Made by a program: the position numbers and the translations under genes
Source: Coffea arabica
Taxonomy: Eukaryota > Streptophyta > Magnoliopsida > Gentianales > Rubiaceae
Assembly (NCBI RefSeq): GCF_036785885.1
Contig: NC_092320.1
Span: forward strand, 11,161,557-11,225,556
Length of the DNA: 64,000 bases
Reading direction: 5' to 3'
Shown here: piece by piece, positions 12,870 to 24,400 of the stretch
Layout of the letters: the number at the start of each line of letters is the position of its first letter
Numbering within the stretch: position 1 is the stretch's first letter
Notes under the pieces: model-generated
What the model was told of the DNA's origin: nothing
Seen by the model: the letters and a program-made list of their open reading frames with translations, nothing else
The model's database searches: none

Positions 12870-15800
12870 TAAGAACTCGTTCAGATTATGGAGGATGATA
12901 GGAGTGAAAAATGTATATTTGCATGTATATTTGCTTGGTTGCCGGTGTAACGACACCAACACGTCGAGGGTTTGGATGGAGCTATACCAGCTTGGACCCG
13001 ATGTGATCTCTGCCCAATTTAAATTGATCAGAATATTTTTCTTTTAAAAGTTTTAGTAGACACCTCCAACTTGATGCGTTCCCAATTCAGCCGTTTATTA
13101 TACCGCAGTTCTAAACTGTGCGCTAAATGTGTATTAGTCACTAATTCATTATCATTTTTTTAAAAAAAATTCCCTCAATTTATTAGCACGTTTGAGTGCA
13201 CATCAATCACTTTTTTTTTTTAACTTCAAAATTTCATGTTATTAAATATGCATTAATGGCAAAAAACAGGCACAAATCATGCAACAGAATAAGAGATCTA
13301 AAGATTTATAAATACACCAAATCACTAAGCTGCTAATTGTGGATAACAAATTACAAAACTTAAAAGGGCTGAATTTATTCTCGAAATTTGATATTTGCAA
13401 AGGTTTCCTTCCCTGTAAATTCAGTGGTTTGCTTTGCAACAGTACAGAGTCATATTTCCCTCAAAAAATTTAGTGCATCATCTATTCATTATCCCATCCC
13501 TCTCCATCTTCCCTTCCCCCAACCATTTGTCTTTTTCTGTGTAAGAAATCTTAGGTTCAAGTAATAACAATATAGCTGCCACTCATCTTAACTCTTTTCA
13601 AACAACTGCTACTTGTGTTCTCTGAATAATTCACTGTTTCAACTTGTCCATATTGATGGAAAGGTTGGAATACCCCTAAGTGATAAAAAAAAGTACTTTA
13701 TATTATAAAATACTTTTTTTAGAACGTTGTTGTTGAATAGTAAAATTTATTACAAAAGAGGCCATAATTTAACGCAAAGTTGAGGTCTCACGACCTAGAG
13801 GTTCTATGTTCAAATCTCCCTTCATATTTCTCGCTTCTTAAATCCCACTTTTTTCATGCTGAAAAAAAAATTTAAAAGAAAGGATAAGATTGGGGAAAAA
13901 AAAAGTATAATTCACTATTTCTTTTCTGAATACAGAGGAAAAGGAGGATTGGGTGCTGAAACTATCAGGAATGAGATTCAAATCATGACAAATAACTTGG
14001 GAAGCAGCAATAGCATGGCCTTCAAGAACACAAAGGGCAAATGCCCTTAAGATAACAAGATCAGTATACTTCAACTACTTAACAATTACTATCAAAAGAA
14101 AGCTTTAATAAAAACAGATGTTATATCGATTATAAAGTAACCACTATGTGTCATTTCATCAACAAATTTAACTAATCTTCCATATTTCATTAAAATATTA
14201 GGTTCAATCACAATGCTAGTCCTCTCTTACATCTTTTTATTCCTTGTTTCTTCTCACCTCATCCCTCTTTATATGGTCAAACCAGGCCTTCAATATCAGC
14301 AACATCTCATTGGCTGCAGATCATTACCGTATCAAAGACTATCCTGAATAAGCACCGGCACTTTGATCCTCAAATTCTTCACTTAAATAGCTCCATCTAA
14401 CGAAGATTCTAAGGATTAGCAAACCGCTATCTGAGATCAGGAACAGAAAATGCCGTACTTCAGATGAGTTAAAGAGGGTTATCAGAGCAGTAAACAGGTC
14501 CATATATTTGCCCCCACTCTATAATCTTCTCTCAAAAAGATGAATGTCAGAGTAGCTAATTCAATTCTGACCTTGTCTTAGTTTCAGCTCCTAGCAAGGC
14601 TTTGAATCTCCAAGATCATGCACCAGTTCCAAGCCTTCTGCTCATCTACTTAAAAAATTGAAGATGTAAAATCCCACTTCTTGTGACATGATCAAAACAC
14701 AGAAAATTCCTAGAAGTTCCCCGCGTCTTTCCTTCTTCCAGGATTCACTGTCTACTTTATGACGAGACGACATTGTTGCCCTTTCCTAGAAGTATCACAC
14801 CCAGGTTACATGTACATATATACATACATATACCGATAGATAAAGAGATCAGTTCTTACTTTCTGACCTGCTTCAAGAATTTTTACCGAGCTTCAGAGGC
14901 AAATCTCCTTTCATCTATTCAAGGTCAGCAGCATTTACTTTAATTTTCCATCAGCTGGAAATGGGATGATTTTGGTGAGGACAAAGAAAAATGTGCCCAT
15001 TAGCAGCAATAACACCCTGTTAAAACAAGAAAAACATATTGATCATAGTCTTATTGAACGCACAAATTTGAAGAGCAAGATACAGTGTCATAGTTCCATT
15101 TATTTTGATGCCTCAGTCACTTGGGACATTTATCAATTTTACTTTATCAAAATTAATACAAAGTACTTTATCAAATCCAAAGGACTTCAGATAACAAGTA
15201 GCACATGAAGTACTAAGTTTGATTTGAGACCAGGCAGGAGCTGCTAAACCATCATGAAGTTTTGCTCGAGGCTTTTGTAGCAAACAGGACAATGCAGTAG
15301 TAATGTCAAACACACAAAACACACCACCCCCCCCCAAAAAAAACAAAAACACACAAAAAAAAAAAGAAAACAAAACCTTCCTTCCTCCCCTCTATAAACC
15401 ACAGATACGCTTGTTACTCAATTATCTTATCTAAGGCCACCTACAATCAGCAACCTCCTTATGCACTGCAAGATTCAGAAACACTTGAGAAGTTTAAAAG
15501 TAGTTAGAAAGGAGAATTCTAACTAGACATGGTGCTCAGAGGTTCTAATCCCAGTGCACTGTCCTTTCCAATGTGCCCCCATGTTAGACCTCTAAATGAA
15601 CAGCTTCACAATGTCTCTCAATGTCATAACCTAATAAAATTTACAAGTTTTCTTTAACTGAAGTTCTTTTGACAAGTTACCTCAGGCCTCTGTAACAAAA
15701 AGCAAATCCTGAGCAGGAAAAGAAATGTCTCCCTGCAGAAAATCAGGAAAAGAAAGATAAATTACATGATACATCAGAACGAGCGACAAAAATAAGTGAA

Positions 15801-16944
15801 CCACTCATTTATAACTGAAACCTAACATGATATTAAGGACGAAACTCAAGAAAGCCTTACCCCAACTAGCAACAGTAAAATGCACTGATCATGAGGACAA
15901 TTCTTGTCCTTGTATTTCTAATGGAGTTCAGAGTAAGTACATGAAGAACATGAAATTCAGTTCAAAACAGTAAAAATATATATAGAGCTGAAAGGAGAAA
16001 CTATAATTCAAAAATATTGAAGCCTGAAGTTCCAAGAATTAGGTATGGTTTGAATGGCAATCACATTTAGATTTCAAGTATGATTCTCATTAAATAAACT
16101 ATTTTAGACACATTGTGATACTAGGTAATCAACTATTCTGTGTATGCCAACATTTGTACCTTCATTCTCAGTCCCACGTGCCCACCTTGCTTCTAAAGTC
16201 TTAAAGCAGCTATTAAATATCACTCCACAATTGTAGATTAATTTTCACTGAACTGTTCTGCTCCAGAAAATAAGATCTCGATTAGTTCTTCTTAAACTGC
16301 AGGATTAGTTCAATTTTTCTGAAGCCAAAATTGATAAACCCATGTGCAATTTCTGTTGTTTACTAGAAGTTTTTTTCCTCCAAATATAGGCTGTGTCCTG
16401 ATATGAGCTTTTTCTTCTTTCCAGTATGCTGGTATCTAGTATTTACACAGTTTGCCATAGAAGGCACCATTCACATTGATAACCACAACTTGATAAGGCT
16501 TCTTATTCCTTTTCACAAAAGGAAAAACTTTCAATTAAAGGTACCACTAATTTTGTTTTACCACTTTTCTGAGTCTCTCTCTCTCACATGTCTACAACCT
16601 ACAACTCAAATCAGATCTTAGCAGAAAAGATGGAAAAGAGCGATTTGTATCATTACCGAAGAATATCAACTGCAGAAATTGAATTCAAATTTGCAGTTAA
16701 TTGTCCTTAACTTGTGAGATGGAATACAACAAGAAGTGAATTTTAACACGATTTTCCAGCGGTTTTGAAAAATTTAAACTATCAGGCTTTTCCTCATTTC
16801 CTGATAGCAGAAAAATTTTGAAGGGTAGCGTACAACAAATGAAATATTTGTTCCAAGGAAGTAAATAAGAACTCACAAGCTCAAAAATGGTTCTACAACT
16901 TATCAATACTTTGCTGTCCTCCATGGAGAGCTTCTTAGTATGTG
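12870..16944. other. Intergenic DNA downstream of the PPR gene
   Basis: AT-rich sequence with no ORF that resembles a protein. It holds a SINE-like fragment near 13780-13869, a mixed C-run/A-run low-complexity block at about 15327-15370, and presumably the 3' UTR of the PPR gene next to 16945. I see no tRNA, rRNA or known miRNA. Confidence 0.5.
13780..13869 (+). repeat. SINE-like fragment with B-box and poly-A tail
   Basis: GTTCAAATC at 13808-13816 fits the Pol III B-box pattern (GWTCRANNC). It follows CTCACGACCTAGAGG and is followed within 50 bp by a short A-run. I could not define an A-box or target duplication, so this is tentative. Confidence 0.3.
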
Positions 16945-18945
16945 CTACACACATAGCCTTGTTCGCTCAGTGAGATCAAATCCTTTACGATACATCACTT
17001 CCATAATTTTTCTAGCCTCTGCAATCTGACCAAATTTCAGAAGACCACGCACTACTATATCGTAACTCCATCGATTTGGCTCATGCCCCTTTTTGCGTAA
17101 CTGGTTAAGGTATTCATAGGCAAGATTTATCTGGCTTAAGCTTATCCTTCTCAACAACATATTGTATGTATACAAGTCAAGAGGAAAGCATTGTCGGATC
17201 AGTTCTTCCATAGCATTAATGTCTTGGTCCCCTCCAATAGAATCAGAACAGGCATCAATTAGCTTGCCAATTGCCATACTATGAGTTGTCAAATTTTGCA
17301 GATTTCGTGAATTATACCAAGCATTGAAGAGTTCACGAGAGCTACAAGAATGTAAAAGTAGTACATTCCCTATAAATGATGACATTGGGCGACCAATTTT
17401 TGGCAAATCATCAATAACTTCTAAAGCCGCATAATACTCTTTACGAGCACAAAGCAACTTTACAAGTTCTTCATAGCATTCAATACTTGGTCTCAATTGG
17501 TTTCCCCTCATCTCCCAGAAGATCTCCAGGGCATAGTCTGGCCTACAGGCTCTGCAAAGACCAACAATCATCGTGTGCCATAACTTTTTCCCAATCTTCC
17601 TTCTCTTCAACAAATCTCGGAAGAAATTTAAAGCATCAGAGATCTTGTCACTTTTTAGATAACTTTGCAACATTAATAAGTCAGACCTCATATTTGGTGT
17701 AATACCACTTCTCTCCATCATTTTATAAACATGTCTAGCCAAATGATATTTTCCAGCATGCCCAGCTCCATCAATGAAGGAATTGTAAAAATTGCAGGTA
17801 GGTTCATAGCGAGAGAGTTGCATTTCGAACAATCTGAAGAACTGCTTCTCTGGATCATCCATCTGACATAAATGGCAAATAACGGCTCTAAATAATTTCC
17901 TGTTTGGCATGTGACCCTTTTCTTGCATCTCTATTAGTAGATTAGCAGCAATATCCCCCCTACCAGACTGGTAAAAGCCTCTAATCAAGTTAAAATAAGT
18001 GATCCTGCTAGGTACCCTGTTTAATCTGTTGAGCTGCCCATGTAACAAGTAACCATCCTCCAATTTGTTGGACCTACACAAAGCGGATATGAACTTGTCA
18101 TAGATCGATTCGCTAAGCACAAAATTCTTCTCAAGAGCAACAAGAACCAACTCCATCATCTTATTAAGCTTCTTCTCTCTGCAGAGAGCATCAGTAATGA
18201 TAGAAAAAGTCTTTTTACCAGGGAAATAACCTTGTTCAATTGCATCTTTTAGTACCTGATAGGCCTCATCAATAGTCACATCCTCAAAGAGACTGTTGAC
18301 AAGATAGTTGTAAGCCATGCTATTCACGGAAAGACCAAACTCTGCCCTCGAATCATACAACCCCATTGCAACATCCAACATCCCTGCCTTACAAAAAAAA
18401 CACAATGTAGCATTCATAGTAAACCCGTCAGGTATTATGTTCTGCTCTTTCATCTCTATCAATAAGTCAAACACCTCCTCCAGTCTATTCTGCCTCAACA
18501 GTCTAGACACCAAACTGTTGTACCGAAATATATCCGGGACATACTCATGAGTTTCCATCTTAGCCTTCAACTCCAATGCCCCATCTAACTTCCCAGCTTG
18601 AACAAGGTCCCTAATCCACACACCATAGGCAGGCTGCAATGGAACACTACCCAATTTTTTCAGCTCCTCCACCAACATACCAGCCCTCTCAAACTCTTTA
18701 TTCTTACACAAAGCATCCACAAATGTGGCCACAAGAATCCCATTTAACGCTACCTTCCCATTCACATCCTCCGTCATCAACTGCCTTAAATACTTCTCGG
18801 CCCTATCCAAATCCTTCTGCTTGCAAAAGCTCTTCACCAATATGGAATGCGTGATACCATTCACATATCCACGAAGTCTGATTTGATCGGCAACCACATC
18901 CTTTACTTTCTTATGAGTTGGAGAGAAATAATGGAGGGATTGGAT
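16945..18945 (-). CDS. P-class pentatricopeptide repeat (PPR) protein, 5' end uncertain
   Basis: One long open frame of about 667 codons ends at 16945 and consists of about 15 PPR units of 35 residues, with typical -TYN-LI-GLC---- and -A------M---G--P helices and no E, E+ or DYW tail. PPR proteins bind organellar RNA one base per repeat. The order and spelling of motifs (VADQIRLRGY near the N-terminus, CFPLDLYTYNMLLRRIS near the C-terminus) recall Arabidopsis At1g71210, a predicted mitochondrial PPR of about 880 residues; this is from memory. The open frame begins after TAA at 18946-18948 and contains no ATG before VADQIRLRGY, so the 200 or so N-terminal residues and transit peptide expected from the family are missing. 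Either an upstream exon is unrecognised or the gene is 5'-truncated. Confidence 0.85.
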   Translation of the reverse strand: MQSLHYFSPTHKKVKDVVADQIRLRGYVNGITHSILVKSFCKQKDLDRAEKYLRQLMTEDVNGKVALNGILVATFVDALCKNKEFERAGMLVEELKKLGSVPLQPAYGVWIRDLVQAGKLDGALELKAKMETHEYVPDIFRYNSLVSRLLRQNRLEEVFDLLIEMKEQNIIPDGFTMNATLCFFCKAGMLDVAMGLYDSRAEFGLSVNSMAYNYLVNSLFEDVTIDEAYQVLKDAIEQGYFPGKKTFSIITDALCREKKLNKMMELVLVALEKNFVLSESIYDKFISALCRSNKLEDGYLLHGQLNRLNRVPSRITYFNLIRGFYQSGRGDIAANLLIEMQEKGHMPNRKLFRAVICHLCQMDDPEKQFFRLFEMQLSRYEPTCNFYNSFIDGAGHAGKYHLARHVYKMMERSGITPNMRSDLLMLQSYLKSDKISDALNFFRDLLKRRKIGKKLWHTMIVGLCRACRPDYALEIFWEMRGNQLRPSIECYEELVKLLCARKEYYAALEVIDDLPKIGRPMSSFIGNVLLLHSCSSRELFNAWYNSRNLQNLTTHSMAIGKLIDACSDSIGGDQDINAMEELIRQCFPLDLYTYNMLLRRISLSQINLAYEYLNQLRKKGHEPNRWSYDIVVRGLLKFGQIAEARKIMEVMYRKGFDLTERTRLCV

Positions 18946-20410
18946 TTACGATAGCAGTAATCATGGTGGCGGAAGGAGGAAGGGGTGGCGGGGCCTGGCC
19001 ACGATTATGGATTTGGTTTTGAAAATAGTGGCGGCCACATTGTAGAAAGCGGCTTCTTGAAACGGCGGAGGGGACTGGGAAGCTCCAGCTCGATGGGGAC
19101 GACGCTGGGGGCAAAGTTGTAAATCCAGTTCTACATCATTAAACTCTTTTCTTCTTGATTTGAGTTTTGCCTCCCAATTTCAGCCTAAACTTGGCTCTGC
19201 TATATGGAACTCTTTTCTGCTTGATTTGAGTTTGACCTTGAAATTTCAGCTTTGCTTAATCAGATACTAGCACTTGAGGCACACCCTAATGTCTGTGCAA
19301 TTAATAGTTCGCTGGTAATTGTGGGGAAGTTTTTTTCATTGAATTGGGATGAATTTATTTACCCTTGTCATTTAGGATAAATTTGAATATTTAAAAGGTA
19401 ACTCTGTGTGTTTACACCACACAATAATACTCTAACTTTATTAGATGATATTAAAAACATATCCTGTAGTACCATTAAAAAAATTAGCTTGATTTTGAGC
19501 TTATTCTCGTGAGTGGAATAATCAAGTATTAGAGTTTGATAAAACTACTATATGGTACATTAGCCTAAACTTTTTTTTTTTTTTAAACGTAGATTAGCCT
19601 AAAGTAGACTATAGTCTAGCTGATGGTTGAGAATGATTTTTTTTTCTTTTTATTTCATTAGGATATTTCATTATATTATTTAATGAGTTGAAGTTAGGGG
19701 GTTAGGATTTTTAATTCACACCTTACATCATGTATATTTTAAATCATCATCGTGTTGTTTACTGTGCATATTTTCAATCATCATCGTGTTGTTTACGATG
19801 CGCATTAAGTATAACCTACTCTCAATTGAGAAAGCTCTTTTACTTAAAGTTTGTTTTCAAATGCTGTGTTTCATTTCACCTTAACTTTCATCTTAACTTT
19901 AACCCTTCAAGATCATCTCTTCATACTAGGAATAAGAAGCCAATAGTTTGAATTTGTGAGCTCAACGAGACAGACAATCTACTTACTATGCGAATGGTTT
20001 AGTGACATAAATTCCAACGATTTAAGCAGCAACCACACTTTCTCTGACATTTTATTAAAAAGTTCCCATATTATTAAGGCTTATAGCATTCAACTTGATA
20101 AAGGCCAGATTAACTTTTACATTCTCTCACACTTTCCTTCATTCCCTTAAATGGGAGGGAATTCTTGTTGTCTTGCTACGAGTAATAACAAACAGTAGTA
20201 AAATAAAAATGGAGAAGGAAGAGTTTTGTGGTAATGAACCGACCCTTTTGAATCCAGTAACAATACATTTTTTCTGTAAGGTTGGTTGAAAAATGAGAAA
20301 TAATTTCTGACTGAACATCCCATATTTTTAAATAACCCCAAAAAAGCTTCAAGCAAAAAAAATAGATTTGCAAGCAACCGAGGCACAAAAGGCACAGAAA
20401 TGGAGGGCAC
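18946..20410. other. Intergenic DNA between the PPR gene and the Tat element
   Basis: GC-rich up to about 19115, where a minus-strand ORF with a Ser/Arg-rich start (MPPASSPSSWSF) could be a displaced transit-peptide region of the PPR gene, though it is out of frame. The rest is AT-rich. A 67-bp tandem duplication is visible (AACTCTTTTCTTCTTGAT at about 19141 and AACTCTTTTCTGCTTGAT at about 19207). No gene recognised. Confidence 0.45.
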
Positions 20411-20998
20411 TGAGGGTGCTCACCTCGGCCACCCCGCGTGTCCGAGGTGAAGTCACCTCGTCCCTCATCGGAGCCCATCCCTGTCTTGAGCACAACCCCA
20501 GAGCCCGGCTTCATCCCTAATCCACCGTGTAGGTGACCTCGGCACATCCACCTCGGCCGCACACTGATGATGTCAACCTGCCTGACATCTTCCAGGACCA
20601 GCACTTTATCTGAAAAGCACGGGAGGCACTTGATGGCACCTGCACCATATCCTCCGTCATCACTCCCAGGCGGCTACAGTGTCAGAGTCAGACTCCCCGA
20701 CAGGAGACAGAGCCGTAATGTCAGAGTGGGTCCCACTAACATAAGTCCAGAGTCTCGCCTCTACTCTTCTATAAATACCTCCCTCACACTTCCACCAAGT
20801 AAGCGGACACTGTTCATTAACTCATTCTCATTATTCTCGTTCTCATACTAACTTGATCGTCGGAGTGATACCAGGGGAGAAGCCCCGCCACTCACTTCGG
20901 ACGAGGAGGTTCACTTCGGACACAGGAGTTCACCTCACTTCATCTCAGAGAGGACTGATCCAGGTCGGTCTAGTTACCAACCAAAAATCACCTCCTCA
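20411..20998 (+). repeat. 5' LTR of the Tat element
   Basis: Starts TGAGGGTGCTC and ends CCTCCTCA, so TG...CA ends. A TATA box (TATAAATA, 20770-20777) lies about two thirds along and should start the genomic RNA near 20800. The first 269 bp match 29526-29794 except A versus G in CCCTARTCC. A palindrome CGAGGTGA-AG-TCACCTCG lies near the 5' end of U3. Confidence 0.95.
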
Positions 20999-21000
20999 AT

Positions 21001-21012
21001 TGGCGCCGTCTG
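21001..21012 (+). other. tRNA primer binding site
   Basis: TGGCGCCGTCTG begins two bases after the LTR end. TGGCGCCG is complementary to a tRNA 3' end of CGGCGCCA, as in plant tRNA-Asp. It primes minus-strand DNA synthesis. Confidence 0.85.
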
Positions 21013-21037
21013 TGGGAACGAGACTACTGTTACTAAA

Positions 21038-21202
21038 ATGAGATCCACGCGCTCCAGAAGTGGTCGAGTTCCCTCAACTGGGGCTGGGCAGACCTCGGGA
21101 GCCCAGCAAGATCGCATCTCTGAAGAGCAAGGGTCCCCGAGGACCCAGCCTGACAACGAGGAGGCCATCGCCCACACAACCCTACCATTTTTGAGGAGCT
21201 AG
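21038..21202 (+). pseudogene. Detached N-terminus of Tat gag (frameshifted)
   Basis: The first ATG after the PBS opens 54 codons (Arg/Ser/Gln-rich) and stops at TAG 21200-21202. The same low-complexity, charged region continues in the frame of the long polyprotein, which is open from 21154. The two frames overlap over 21154-21202 and differ by -1. A single-base indel is the simplest explanation. Programmed -1 frameshifting is possible but I see no good slippery heptamer. Confidence 0.6.
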
Positions 21203-21447
21203 GAAGGTACCTCAAAAGACAGGGGAAAGAAAAGGCCGAATCTTCCAAGAGGAGGCCGACGAAGTCCCCTGAGGCACCTTCAGATGAAGACTCCGATGAG
21301 GGGCGTCTCTCTCGGAGTACCTCCAGGCGTGCCTCCTCCAAGGCGACCTCTAAAATTGCCTCCATCTCCCGAGCGTTTTCTCGAGGACTCCTAGGGAAAC
21401 GGGCCGAGGACCCACCTCGGCGCCCCGGGGGCCTAGCTTCGGACTAC

Positions 21448-24400
21448 ATGAGGGCCCCGCCCTTTACGGATGACATCAATGGGGAAAGGGTGCCCCCGAA
21501 CTTCAAGCTTCCAAACTTGCACACCTATGACGGCCGAGGTGACCCCGAGGATCACCTCCGCGCCTTCATCTCCGCATTCCGACTCTACTGCGTCCCCGAC
21601 GCCGTGATTTGTCGGGCTTTCCCCATTTTCCTACATGGGACTGCCCGGAAGTGGTTCTGGAGTTTGGAACCAGGGAGCATTTCCTCCCTGGATGAGCTGA
21701 TAGACCGGTTCATCCACCGCTTCGTGTCGTCTCGACCAATCACGAAGACTTCAGCTTATCTCTTGAACCTTCAACAGGGTCAGGGCGAGTCTCTTCGCTC
21801 GTATGCTCAGAGGTTCAACGAGGAGAATGTGCAAATACCTGATCAGAACGAGCAGGTAACTCTCGCGGCCTTTACCAACGGGTTGGTGGCCGGACTCTTC
21901 AACACCGAAATCCATCGGGATTACCCTCGTACACTTCACGAACTCTGGGAAAGAGTGGACCAGGGAATCCGAAGTGAAGATGTGAATCGCATGAAGCGAG
22001 AAGCCCAAGCCTCTCGTACGGGACAAGATGCCCGGAGAAGGAAAGACATCGGCCGAGGTGAACCCGGCCCAAGTGGCACTTCAAACCCACCACGGGACCG
22101 CCGGAGTGTCTTTGACCGGATCGTGAAAGGAAGATCTTCCACCTCGGACGCTGAGCTAACACCGCTCAATTCCAGCCGATCTCATGTCTTGGCTGTGATG
22201 AGGCAGAACCACCTCGGCCGAACACCTCCTGAGATCCCTGGAAGAAGAGATAGGAGGAACTCCAGCCTCTACTGTGCCTACCATCGAGATGTTGGGCACG
22301 AGACCGAAGACTGCAACGATCTGAAACGAGAGATCGAAAATCTAATTCGGCAAGGACACTTGAAACAATTTGTCCGCAAAGATGGAAGCTTCGGACGAAG
22401 TGCCTCCCACCGGGAGAGCCGAGGTCCTCGCCGAGAAGACAGGCGGGACACCAAGTTCAACTGCCGAGGTCCTGAGGACCAGAAAGGGGACCAAAGGCCT
22501 CCACGCGACGGGTCACCAGGCTATGGTCCAAACATTGCCGGGGTGATCAACACCATCTCAGGTGGTCCCACGGGAGGAGACAGCCAGAGCTCCCGAAAGC
22601 GGACCTACCGCCAAGCCGGCATGGATGTGGCCGAGCCGAGCTCGAGGCTGTCCGAGGTCATAACTTATGGTCCCCGCGACCCTGTCCCCGCTGCCTCCAG
22701 CAATCACGAGGCCCTCGTGATTGAGGTCCTCACAAACAATTATATAGTCAAGAAGGTCTACGTTGACCCCGGAAGCTCGGTAGACGTCCTGTACTACCGA
22801 ACTTTCGAGAGTTTGAAGCTAACCCGGGAACAACTCACTCCGGTCAGAACTCCCCTTGTCGGCTTCGGGGGACACGTCGTCCACCCGGAAGGCATGGTGA
22901 ATTTAATGGTGACTATCGGGCGTCATCCCCGTTGCCGAACTGTGCCTGTCAGCTTTGCGGTGGTCAAAGCGGACTCTCCTTACAACATGCTGATAGGCCG
23001 GCCCACGCTCAATGCCTTGAGAGCCGTATATTCTACCTACCACCTAAGCTTCAAATTTCCAACACCAGAGGGGGTGGCTGAGGTGAGCAGTGACGTGGGC
23101 GCCGCCCGAGAATGCTACCTCGCCACCATCCAAGCCGCAGTCGGACCTCAGCCCCCGCCGAGGTCAGAAGAAAAGAGGCCGGCTGTCCTCTCCATAGACT
23201 GCATCGACCCTCACAAGGCAGGAGAGCCCAGCAGGCTTGAGCCAGGGGATGAAGTGGAACAAGTGGTCTTGGATGAAGCCAAGCCTGACCGAGTGGTCCA
23301 AGTAGGGGCCGGACTCCCTTCACCCCTGAAAGAAGAAGTGATCTCCCTGATCAAGGACCACCGAGACATCTTTGCGTGGTCCGCAGATGAAGTGGTCGGA
23401 GTGCCACCCGAGCTTATGACTCACCAACTTAACGTTAACCCACAGGCCCGACCTGTGCGGCAGAAGCGAAGACACTTCGGCCCCGAACGCAGCAAGGCCA
23501 TATCGGACGAGGTCGACAAGCTCTTGCCGGCCAAGATGATCCACGAAGTCCAATATCCGACTTGGTTGTCCAACCCAGTCATGGTCAGAAAGGACACCGG
23601 CGGATGGAGAATGTGTGTAGACTACACCGACCTCAACAAGGCCTGTCCCAAAGACTGCTATCCCCTCCCGAGGATAGACACCCTCGTCGACTCGGCGATG
23701 GGGTACGAGATCCTGTGCTTCCTAGATGCCTTCAAAGGGTATCATCAAATAGGAATGAGTGAAGAGGACCAAGAGAAGACGGCGTTCTACACCGATCGAG
23801 GTGTTTATTGCTACACCACCATGCCGTTTGGGCTGAAGAACGCCGGGGCGACCTACCAAAGGCTGATCAACCGGCTCTTCAAGAATCAGATCGGCCGTAA
23901 TGTGGAGGCTTACGTGGATGACATCCTCGTCAAAAGTCTCGCCACTTCATCCTTCCTGTTAGACTTGAGGGAAGTCTTCGGGGTCCTGCGAGACTCGAGG
24001 ATGAAGCTGAATCCCAAGAAGTGCGTCTTCGGCGTCACCTCGGGAAAATTCTTGGGGTATCTGGTTTCCCATCGGGGGATCGAGGCCAACCCCGACAAAG
24101 TCAAGGCCATCCAAGATATGTCCCCACCTCGGAACCTCCGAGAAGTCCAAAGACTGAATGGACGCCTGGCCGCACTGAACCGCTTTTTGTCTCAATCTGC
24201 TGAGAAGGCCCTGCCCTTCTTTAAAGTGCTGAAGAAGTCTGATCAGTTCGCCTGGACTGAGGAGTGTCAGTCTGCCTTCGACCAGCTGAAGCAGTACTTG
24301 CACCACCTGCCCACTCTCGCTTCACCTCGGCCCGAGGAGAAGCTCTACCTCTACCTCTCTGCAGCCGACGAGGCTGTCAGCGCTGTGCTCATCCGAGATG

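Noticed and set aside
18911-19114. Minus-strand ORF as a separate small gene
   Set aside because: Ser/Arg-rich start could be the displaced PPR transit region, but it is out of frame and ends in a stop 15 bases before the PPR frame; kept only as a finding.
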